NCBI RefSeq assembly: GCF_032362555.1
Contig: NC_083531.1
Coordinates: forward strand, 496,001-560,000
DNA from: Amyelois transitella
Lineage: Eukaryota; Arthropoda; Insecta; Lepidoptera; Pyralidae
Length of the DNA stretch: 64,000 bases
Direction: 5' to 3'
In this document: positions 31,031 to 43,000 of the stretch, piece after piece
Numbering within the stretch: the first letter of the stretch is position 1
Layout: every line of letters begins with the position of its first letter
Notes under the pieces: generated by a model
What the model was told of the DNA's origin: nothing
What the model saw: the letters and a program-made list of their open reading frames with translations, nothing else
Database searches by the model: none
Program-made: the position numbers and the translations under genes

Positions 31031-34000
31031 TCACGTGACGTCACTTTCCATATTCTCCTGTTGACGCGGGGCATCTGTTGGGGCCCAAGGCTCCGTGGCA
31101 GGAACGGCGCGGTTGCGGGTAGACTGCAAGTAAATAATATAAAATAACATTAAAAAATAATTTGGTTTGTGCGAGACATTCATTATAAAAAACGACTAAG
31201 GGAGTAATAGGGTAATAAACTTAGAAGTCTTCTTTAGACGGTGGGCTAACAACCTGTCCCTATTTGAATCCCAATTCTGTCATTAAGCCATTCAACTGAA
31301 CTTCCAGTCTTTGCGAGATTGTTGGCTCTGTCTTCACCGTAAGAGATAGAGACGAGATCATATGTATGCTCTAGCTGTAGACCTGTTTAAGATGCACCAG
31401 TTTGTTGTGGTTGTAGAGCGCGGCGTCGTAGCCGAAGGTGGCCGGGCACAGAGCGCAGCAGAACGGCCTCTCGCCCGTGTGGCTGCGGATGTGGCCTTCC
31501 AGAATCTTCTTCGTCTGCAATCAATATAAAAACACTACATAGTATAAAGTGAATTCGCTTCCCGCGTTTGTCTCTATGTGTATGTATGTCTATATCTTTA
31601 AAACTACACAAAAGATTTTGATTCAAGAGGATGCTTCATATGTGTAAATGCTACTCGTACGAAGTCGGGGCGTGTTGCTAGCATATACATATAATAACGT
31701 CTACATCTCGTATTAAGAAGGCGACTAAGGAAATAACTTATAAAATTGAGACTGTTGTTTTAAGCGATAGGCTAACTACCTGTTACTATTTGAATCTCAG
31801 TCCTATCATTTAGCCGTACAGCTATAAGTGGCCTTAACTAAGGAATAAAGACGTGATTATATGTATGTATATATTTATTAAAGCAAGTATCTCGTATTAA
31901 GCACCAGATTGCCAAAAGCCCGATTATGTAAATAACAGATTATGTACTTTCTTTTACCCGAAACCGCCGAGCTTGTATAAAGAGAGTTATGAATGTGGAC
32001 GAAGCGAAAGAAGTATGCAGAGATCGTGGCAAGTGGAAAGAGGTAGTCTCTGCCTACCCCTCCGGGAAAGAGGCGTGATTTTATGTATGTATGTATGTAT
32101 GTATTGCCAAAAGCAAGTGCCAATAATTTTTAAGAATTTATGAAAGAAAAAAAAATCTAGTCTGTTAAATTTGTATAAAATTTATAGTAGGTAATTTGAG
32201 TAAAACTTATATCAAAAGATAAAAAAGCGCCAAATTTAGCGCTGTTCACGGCAAATTTTGCCATGGCAGCACCGGCGATTGCTACGCGTATTCTCTTTTC
32301 TGGTCAGATAAAAAAGTTACTCCGTTTAGAAAATGATATAAAATTCGAATTTTACTCCTCCCGATTTTCTTTATCGCCCGATTATGTAAATAACAGATTA
32401 TGTACTTTCTTTTTAAATAATTATTTTACTGTTTCAGTATTATTGACTTTTTATACTTTTTAAGACCTTGTCATTTACTACTTAGTACTTGTATGCATTT
32501 TCGGACCAGAATTTTTTTTTATTTTTATTTTACACTTAGCATAGACTCACCGTATAGGACTTCCCACATGTATGACACACGTGGTTCCTCACAGAGCGAC
32601 CGTTTCTGTGCACCATTCGGAGGTGAGTGCGCAGAACCGGCCGAGACGAACACGACTGCAAGAATTTTTTTTTTTAATATAAGGCATCAGAGATCCTTAG
32701 ACACAAACCTTACAGACTAACTGCGCTGTCTTTTTTAATTAAGATATTCCTATTTTAATTTGGTTGACTGGAAGAAATCGCAACTGAGATAAGTCCGCCA
32801 CTGTACATATTATTAATTCTAAGAACTGTATGAATTATTATTTTTTTGTGCAACAAAGAGTTTACAAACAAACTAACCAAAGAACACTATTTATTTCGTC
32901 GCTCTTTTGTTGTAGGTACCAACTATTGAGCTGGCAATAATTACCCATATTAATTCACTTTTTAAATCGCAATCGGAGATCAGCTATTTATCTGGTCAAT
33001 ATTTTTACAATTAATCTACACTAATATAACGGGCGTGTCGCGGTGCTCGCTGAGAGAGACTTAGCGTTAGTGTGTGGTGTTAGCACCAGTGGCGGATTAA
33101 CACATTTGCCGCCAGTGGACAGTTCAAATTTTTCCGCTCAAAACGAAGAAAATAAGGTGGAGGTCAAATGTCAAATTTAATAATTAAAAAACTTAATTTT
33201 TTTTTATTTCTGTAAGAAAAATATATTTTTTTTTATTTCTGTAAGAAAAATATATTTTTTTTATTTCTGTAAGAAAATTTTTTTTTTATTATTATTTTGC
33301 CGCCCCCTCAAACCCGCCGCCCTCGTCTTCAGCCTACTCAGCCTGATACAGCCACTAGTAGTAAATCCGCCACTGTATACAAGAGCACTCGGCCCGCCTT
33401 ACAAACGTGCAGTGCGGCTGGTCGCACGCGACGGGCGTGCGCTTCAGGTGCACGGCGTCGCGGTGCTCGCTGAGCCGCGACGACTTCGCGAAACGTTTGC
33501 CGCATATCGTGCACGCGTGTCTGGAAACGTACATAGATATGTGACGTCACACGACATTAGCCAATCACACGTGACAATACGACCCGCTCGACCAATGGCA
33601 GCGAAGAGCCTATGGCGACAATTCAAATGTCGAGCCAATCACAGCGCGTATGATAAATCGCGCTGAGTTATGAATGAAATCATAAATTGTAATTTAAAAT
33701 AAAGAACAAAATATACCTAAACGCCTTGGAAATGTAATCATCTTTTTAATCCAGCGCATCAATATTATTATTTTAGCAAATTTCCTGTATGTGCCATTAT
33801 CAAATACATCTAAACGACAGGAAGAGAGAGGGAGATAGAAATAAAGAAAAAGTAGGTCGATAAAAATTAATAAAGCAAGCGATACCCGCATACATACATA
33901 TGATCACGTCTTTAGGTAGACAAGAGATAAGTCTCTCAAAGACTATATATTATGTGGACTATATATAGTTCAAATACTCACTTCAAGTTCGCCGGGTCTA

Positions 34001-37000
34001 TGTGTTTCAGATTGTATCGCATGTGCTGGTAGTAAGACATCTGATTCTTGAAGTTCACGTCGCACTGAAATACAAAAACCACATCTATATCATAATAAGT
34101 TTATAAGCCTATCCCTTAGTCGCAATTTACGACATCCATGGGGAAAAATATGGAGTGGTTCTATTCTCATGCAGTCTCATTATCAACTTTCACCATACTA
34201 AATTTGGTTATGTCCAATAAAGCATTTACAATCAAATAAACTAGCATTTGAACACACTAAACCAACATTTGAACACACTAAACCAACATTTGAACACACT
34301 AAACCAACATTTGAACACACTTAACCAATAATTGAACACACTAAACCAACATTTGAACACACTAAACCAACATTTGAACACACTTAACCAATAATTGAAC
34401 ACACTTAACCAACATTTGAACACACTAAACCAACATTTGAACACACTAAACCAACATTTGAACCAACCTGATGACAATACAGGTGTTGCGGCGCGTCGTG
34501 CGTCACCAGATGCACTTCTAACGCCTTCTTGAAGAGGAACTTCTTGTCGCAGTGAGTACACGCGTAATCTTTCTCCCCTCGGTGTATGCTGAAATAAAAT
34601 AATATCTATATATAGATATCACATTTTTTTTAAAAATAAATAAATATATACGGGACAAATTACACAGACTGAGTTAGCTTCGAAGTAAGTTCGAGACTTG
34701 TGTTACGAGATACTAACTCAACGATACTATATTTTATAATAAATACACATACATACATACATATAGTCACATCTATATCCCTTGCGGGGTAGACAGAGCC
34801 AATAGTCCCGAAAAGACTGAATGGCCACATTCAGCTGCTCTGCTTAATGATGGAATTGAGATCCAAATAGTGACAGGTTGCAAGCCCATCGCCTAAAAAA
34901 AAGGATCGCAATTTTATAAGCCTATCCCTTAGTCGCCTTTTACGACATCCATGGGAAAGAGATGGAGTGGTCCTATTCTTTTTCGTATTGGTGCCGGGAA
35001 CCACACGGCACTTAGCGGCACTATAATAAATACTTATATAGATAAACATCCAAGACCCAGGCCAATCAGAAAAAGTTCGTTTCTCATCATGCCCTGGCCG
35101 GGATGCGAACCCGGGACCTCCGGTGTCACAGACAAGCGTACTACCGTTGCGCCACAAAGGCCGAAAAAATTTATCGGGGACGTTCTAGCAAAAGGACAGG
35201 TCAAGAATACCCGAAACCGACGAGCTTGCATGAAGAGAGATATGAATGTGGATGAAGCGAAGTAAGTATGCACAGATCGTGGCAGGTGGAAAGATGTAGT
35301 CTCTGCCTACCACTCCGAGAAAGAGGCGTGTTTTTATGTATGTATGTATGTCTATAAAACCTATTAGCATAGCTTTTTGTAGGTAGCGTTTAATTTGATG
35401 CTTTTTGTAGGTGTTGTTAATTTTGTCGTCTTTTTTATTAGATGTCGTTAAATTTATAATTAGCGCGGGCGATGCTGCGGGTTAAAGATATTTTTAAATG
35501 AATGACGTCAGGAGGAAGATGCATCTATGCAAATAGATCAATAACACGGCGTGTACTTACCGTGTGGTTCCCGGCACCAATACAAAATAGAATAGGACCA
35601 CTCCATCTCTTTTCCATGAATGTCGTAAAAGGCGACTAAGGGATAGGCTTACAAACTTGGGATTCTTATTTAGGCGATGGCTAGCAACCTGTCACTCAAC
35701 AACTTGAATCTCAATTCTATCATTAAGGCAAACAGCTGAACGTGGCCATTCAGACTGTTGGCTCTGTCTACCCGTACGGATATAGACGTGACCATATGTA
35801 CGTATGTATGTACTTACAACAGATGTGTCTTCAGCGAGCTTTTGTCCCTGAAACTTTTCCCGCAATGCTCGCAGTTCTGTCGTTCCGAGTGGGTTTTTTT
35901 CATGTGGATGCGGAGTTTTCCTAGTGTTCTGTAAATAATATATAAATAAATATATACCTGAGGGAAAAATTACAGTGAAGCCTCGAAGTATACCCTATAT
36001 TTTTTTAATAAATATTTATAAAGATAAACATCCAAGTCCCAGGCCAATCAGAAAAAAATCGTTTCTCATCATGCCCTGGCCGGGAATCGAAACTGACTTG
36101 TAACATTCAAGAGTTTAAACAAATATATTCGCACCAAATAACATTTAGCTATACAACTGGCTAATCACAATCAAGAATTTCAACAAATAAAAAAATCAGA
36201 ACACTCCCAAGTCTAATATATGGACCTAGTAGATCGCGTTTATAATATTAGTAGGATTGTCCTATAAATGCGAAAGTTTGTGAGTATGTCAGGATGTCAG
36301 TATGGATGTTTGTTACTCTTTCACGCAAAAACTACTGAACCGATTACGATGAAATTTGGTATGTAGGTAGCTGAAGACCCAGAATAACATATAGGCTACT
36401 TTTTATCCCGGAATTCCCGCGGGATTGATAGGGTTTCCATGCGGACGAAGTGACAGGCGGCTTCTAGTTGGCTTGTCACATTCAAGAATTTCAACAAACA
36501 CAATTTAAATCAGAACACTCTCATATATTCGCAGCCATTAACAACCTAGCTATAAAACTGGCTGATCACATTCAAGAATTTCAATAAATAAAAATTTAAA
36601 ATCAGAACACTCTCCAATATTCGCACACATTAACAACCTAGCTATAAAACTGGTTAATCACATTCAAGAATTCCAACAAACCCAATTCAAAATCAGAACA
36701 CTCATATATCTACACTACACCCAATAACAAACCTAACAATAAAACTGGCCGGTCACATTAAAAAATTTCAACAAATACAATTCAAAATGAGAACACTCAC
36801 GTCTCCACGTGGTGGCAGACGCGGCAGCGGTGGTCGGGCGGCGGCGCGGCGTGCGCGCGCGCCGCGTGGTCCGCCGCCACGCCCGCGCGCGAGAACAAGG
36901 CTCCGCAGCTGCAGCAGCGCCACCTGCCGGCGTACGCACATACATACTGTAGTGTGACGTCACAAGCCCTCAATAAATCTCGGCCTCTGTGGCGCAGCAT

Positions 37001-40000
37001 AATATGTATACGGATCGAACACATAACATCGTTATCAAGTCGTTTATAACAATTACCTAACTCGATGCCTCCTCCGATGCGAGCACAGCGCATGCGCGTC
37101 CTTACAACGGATGTTGCACACCGAACAGCTTATAGTGCCGTTTGCCTGAAAAATATAAATTTAAAAAAAAAACGCATGAGTCTCAATTCCATCATATACC
37201 GATACAGTCGAACATGGCCTTTTGGGATTTCCAACATCGTATATTTACGACGTAATTATTAGGTATTTGTGTGTACACCCAAGAAGAAAAAAAATTGACG
37301 GAATAGAATAGAATAGATTTATTTTCAAAATTGGATACAAGGTATCACTTATTGAATCTAACATGGAAACTAGTCGCGCCGATTATTTATTTAGAAGTTA
37401 TGGTTCAAGTTATATTCTGTGGCGCACCGAGGCATGAAGTCGGTTATGAATGCTCACGTATCTCAGCACTTTTTTTAAGCCCCAGTGTTGCCAATGTCTA
37501 CGAATTACTTACCATAATATTGGTAAAATAAATGTGAATTTCAAGTTTTTTAGTATTGACAGGCGATTAAATTAATACTAGACTAGCTTTCACCCGCAGC
37601 TTCGCCCGCGTGTTTTATTGCCATCTATTACAAAAAACGACGAAATTAGGTTACAGGTTAAAAATACAAGTTTTTAGCAAATCCCACGGGAATTATAGTT
37701 TTCACCGGGATGCAAGGTACCCTATGTCCTTCTTCAGACTCTTAATTATATATTAATCAGGTATATACCCCGTGAAGAGGAAACAAACAAACGAACTTAC
37801 TATCGCATTTACATATCTATACCTACTAATATTATAAAGCTGAAGAGTTTGTTTTTTTATTTGTTTGTTTGAACGCGCTAATCTCAGGAACTATACTGGT
37901 TCGAATTGAAAAATTCCTTTTGTGTTGAATAGACCATTTTATCGAGGAAGGCTTTAGGCTATACAACATCACGCTGCAACTATTAATGGCGAAGAAAAAA
38001 TGGAAAATGTGAAAAAAAAAGGAGAAAATTATTTACATACTAGCTGTGCCCGCGACTTCGTCCGCGTGGAATAGTTATTTTGGGCATCATTGAGGCCCTC
38101 AAGGATGAATAATTTCCCCCGTTTTTTTTTCACATTTTCCATTATTTCTTAGCTCTTAATACTTGCAGCGTGAAGTTATATAACCTAAAGCCTTCCTCGA
38201 TATATGGTCTATTCAACACAAAAATAATTTTTCAATTCGAACCAGTAGTTCTAGAACGCGCTACGTTCAAACAAACAAACTCTTCAGCTATATAATATTA
38301 GTATAGATGTAACGAGATAATATATAAACTTTAATAGATACTAAAATAGATACTAAAAAAAATAAAAAAATATATGTAAAATAATTGCACAATGAGACAT
38401 GCACATATATACCTTTCATTCATTTGTTGTAATCCACATTACTCATTTGTAACTAGAATTAAGTTTTTGGGTACTGTAATACCATTGTTAAGGAAGAGCC
38501 TGGCTTTCTGATACAAGTGTTTCTCACTTAGGTAATAGGTCACAAATACTTGTTAAACTGTACCACTTTGTTAAACTAATAAAATATTTTCATTTTCATT
38601 TTTTTTTCACACTACGCTATAGTATAGCAGCGGAACTTGTGCCGAGTGAAATTTTCGACGTTTACACAGATTGAGTTAGCCTCGAAGTAAGTTCGAGACT
38701 TGTGTTACGTGATACTAACTCAACGATACTATATTTTATAATAAATACTTACATAGACAAACATCCAAGAGCCAGGCCAATCAGAAAAAGTTCTTTTCTC
38801 TAACCCCTGGCCGGGAATCGAACCCGGGACCTCCGGTGTCACAGACAAGCGTACTACCGCCACAGAGGCCGTCAGGTAAATCCTACTACTATTATATCCT
38901 ACTACTATTATAAAGGCGAAAATTTGTATGGATGTATGGATGTTTGTTACTCTTTCACGCAAAAACTACTGAACCGATTACCATGAAATTTGGTATGTAG
39001 GTAGCTGAAGACCCAGAATAACACATAGGCTACTTTTTATCCCAGAGTTCCCGCGGGATTGATAGGGTTTCCATGCGGACGAAGTCGCGGGCGGCCTCTA
39101 GTAAAATATAAACTTCAACAGACACCACGCCGACTGACTGACTGACCGGGTCGTGCCTCCGCATGTGGTCGTCCAGCTTGACGCGGTGGTTGAAGCCGAG
39201 CGCGCAGTCGTCGCAGCGGAACTCGTGCCGGGTGAACTTCTCGCTGGACAAGGCCTTCTTCCTCTCCTCTTCTATCTGTAATTTTTTGTTTTATATTCAT
39301 TGTAGTAGATATTGATATCCTATCTTAAAGCCAAATAGCTGAACGTGGCCTATCAGTCTTTACAAGACTGTAGGCTCTGTCTACCTCGCAAGGGATATAG
39401 ACGTGATTATATGTATGTATGTAGATATTGCACTGGTCTTCGCTCCCGTGGAAAATTTGAGAAAAAAACAGTAGCCTTCGTAACTTCACCTTCGGACGAA
39501 GGTGTATGTTTGCTATGCTATACATCTGTGCCAAATTTCGTTAAAATCAGTCCAGTAGTTTTCGAGTTTATTCGTTACAAAACAAAGAAATAATCTTTTT
39601 TTATTACTAGTGTACGTACAAACAAGAGAACAGGTAACAATTGTTAAAACTTACATTGAACATTCTGAACTAGTTTGTTTTTATAAGCATATCCCTTAGT
39701 CGCCTTTTACGAAATCCATGGGAACGAGATGGAGTGGTCCTATTCTTTATTTATTGGCCGGGAACCACACGGCACATTAAAGATATTACCAACAAACAAA
39801 CAATACGACCTGCTCCCAGCTGAGCATCACCATCTGCAGCCTAAAAAAGAATCCCAAGTTTGTAAGCCCATCCCTTAGTCGCCTTTTACGAAATCCATGG
39901 GAACGAGACGGAGTGGTCCTATTCTTTATTTATTGGTGCCGGGAACCACACGGCACATTAAAGATATTACACAAAGATATTACAAACAACATCAATACGA

Positions 40001-43000
40001 CCTGCTCCCAGCTGAGCAGCACCATCTGCAGCCTAAAAAAGAATCCCAAGTTTGTTAGTCGTCTTTTACGAAATGAGTGGTCCTATTCTTTATATATTGG
40101 CCGGGAACCACACGGCACATTTTTTTTTACCTACCTTACCTTTTTTTTTTTTACCTACGGGACAAATTACACAGATTGAGTTAGCCTCGAAGTAAGTTCG
40201 AAACTTGTGATACGAGACACTAACTCAACGATACTATATTTTATAATAAATACTTATATAGATAAACATCCAAGACCCAGGCCAATCAGAAAAAGTTCTT
40301 TTCTCATCATGCCCTGGCCGGGATTCGAACCCGGGACCTCCGGTGTCACAGACAAGCGTACTGCCGCTGCGCCATAGAGGCCGTCAAAGGATATTCGACA
40401 TTAAAGATATTACAAACAAACAAACAAACAATACGACCTGCTCCCAGCTGAGCAGCACCATCCGCAGCCTAAAAAAGAATCCCAAGTTTGTAAGCCTATC
40501 CCTTAGTCGCCTTTTACGAAATCCATGGGAACGAGACGGAGTGGTCCTATTCTTTTTTTCTAATGGTGCTGTTAACCACACGGCACTGCCGGGAACCACA
40601 CGGCAATGCCGGGAACCACACGGCACTGCCGGGAACCACACGGCACTGCCGGGAACCACACGGCACATTAAAGATATTACAAACAAACAAACAACAAACA
40701 ATACGACCTGCTCCCAGCTGAGCAGCACCATCTCCAACTGCCCCGGGCGTACGTTGAGCTGACTCAGCATTCGCGACACGCGAGCGTTCTCCACCACGCC
40801 CGCCGGCCGCTCTTTTGATATACCTGTGGGAGGTACCACGCGAATTTAAAATTAAAATAAATCTTATTTTTTTATTTTAATTTCTCCTTGGGAAGGAGAT
40901 GTAGTGGAGCTAAGATTATGTTTGAAACCTATTTATAAGACGAGGCTATTGAATAAATGTCAGTATTAACTCAACACTCGTTGTATCAAATAGCCACCCT
41001 ACATCCGAACCTCACAGTGTGTATGATGTAATAAGGGTGTGTTCACAATGAAACAACCAGGAAGTTAGTCGTCCACATTCTATTCTAAGTTTAATTGATA
41101 TTGTGAAGTTGACTTTGTTGAAGAAAATGCTGCAGTGCAGTTTGTTACCGCTTCTTCTGCACTGACGCCTTGGAAGCGGCAGTAAACTTAGTTTTAAGTA
41201 ATTTATTTGACGTCAACCAATATTGTTAAACCATACGTTTTGACAATTATTAAGCGATATATAGTATCCTATAGTAATGAATAAAAATTTTGAATTTGAA
41301 TTTTGTTATATGTTCGATGACAAACAGTAACTGACTTAATTATAGAATAAACAAGTTTATATACATATTTTAAATAGAACATAGAATGGTAGTTGAGGAG
41401 CTACGTAGGTTGTTTATAGTATATATTTATTTTAAAATAAAATAAAATAAAATCTCTTAACCTAGTTTGTACGACACGCGAGCGTTCTCCACAACGCCTC
41501 TCTTTTGATATACCTGAGGGAGTTTCACGCGAATATGTGTATGATATAATAAGGGGGTGTTCACAATAAAACAACCAGGATTTTGTATGTGATCCTCTTA
41601 TTGTCAGGTTGGCTGGAAGAGATCCCACTTAGGGATAAGCCCGCCTTTGTACTGTACTGTTTTTATTTGTAATGTACTCCTTTAGTGAACAATAAAGCAT
41701 TTACTTACTTACTTACTTAGGAAGTTATAGGTTCGATGACAAACAGTAACTGACTTTATTATAGACTAGCTGTGCCCGCGACTTCGTCCGCGTGGAATAG
41801 TTATTTTGGGCATCATTGAAACCCTCAAGGTGGAATAATTTTCCCCGTTTTTTTTTCACATTTTCCATTATTTCTTCGCTCCTAATAGTTGCAGAGTGAT
41901 GATAAATTGCCTAAAGCCTTTCTCGATAAATGGTCTATTCAACACAAGAAGTATTATTCAATTCGAACCAGTAGTTCCTGAGATTAGCGCGTTCAAACAA
42001 AGAAACAAACTCGTCAGCTTTATAATATTAGTATAGATTAAACAAGTTATATACATATTTTAAATAGAACATAGAATGGTGGTGGAGGTGCTACGCAGGT
42101 TGTTTATCTAGATCTCTTAATCTAGTTTGTAACAGTCAATGAACTAATACGTCACATAGGTATAAGGTTACGTAGATTTATTGAGGGCTTGTGTCGTCAC
42201 ACTACATGTGCCGTGTGGTTCCCGGCACCATTGGAAAAGAAAGAATTGACGGCCTCTGTGGCGCAGCGGTAGTACGCTTGTCTGTGACATCTGTCCCTGG
42301 TTCGAATCCCGGCCAGGGCATGATGAGAAAAGAACTTTTTCTAATTGGCCTGGGTCTTAGATGTTTATCTATATAAGTATTTATTATAAAATATAGTAAC
42401 GTTCAGTTAGTATCTCGTAAAACAAGTCTCAAAGAACTTACTTCGAGGCTAACTCAATCAGTGTAATTTGTCCTGTATATATTTATTTATTTATTTAATA
42501 GGACCACTCAGACAGAGAGAGGGTGTGACGTGTGAAAATGAAATGTATTACATTTTCTATGTGCCACCCCATTTGATCGGATAAAATTCTTAAAGAAAGT
42601 ATAGGACCACTCTATCTCTTTCCCATGGATGTCGTTAAAGGCGACTGAGGGATAGGCTTATAAACTTGGGATTCTTCTTTTAGGCGACAGACTAGCAACC
42701 TGTCACTATTTGTATCTCAATTCTATCATTAAGCCAAACAGCTAAACATGTCCTATCAGTCTTTTTAAGACTGTTGGCTCTGTCTACCCCGCAAGGGATA
42801 TGGATGTGATTATATGTATGTATGTATGTATGTATTCATACATAACTTAGAAAGGGCTTTACTTATCTGCGGTAAGACCAATTGTCTCATAAAATATAAG
42901 GGATGTTAAATCTTACCTCTCTTTCCTTCTGCCTTCTTCTTCAACGGTTCATCGTCGGATTCGTCGAAACTATACTCTTTTGTTTTCCGTCTCTTTCTCC

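Larger units (their letters stand above)
39773..40823 (-). repeat. Tandem copies of exon 6 3' end + donor + element fragment
   Basis: The authentic exon 6 (40823-40708) ends MVLLSWEQ with donor gtcgta. About 30 bp of its 3' end, the donor, some intron and part of an RTE-tailed element are repeated three more times, with donors at about 39809, 40001 and 40437. A tRNA-SINE (40153-40383) separates two of the copies. Copies at 39833-39810 and 40025-40002 have ctgcag immediately before ATGGTG and could act as 24-nt in-frame exons; the third has lost that AG. Confidence 0.85.

Noticed and set aside
34241..34561. 106-residue frame with repeated WFSVFKC
   Set aside because: Other-frame reading through exon 11 into the 21-bp minisatellite; has no homologous motif.
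36733..37093. Arg/Ala-rich minus-strand frame near exon 9 of gene B
   Set aside because: Alternate-frame shadow; the C2H2 spacing is right only in the spliced frame of gene B.
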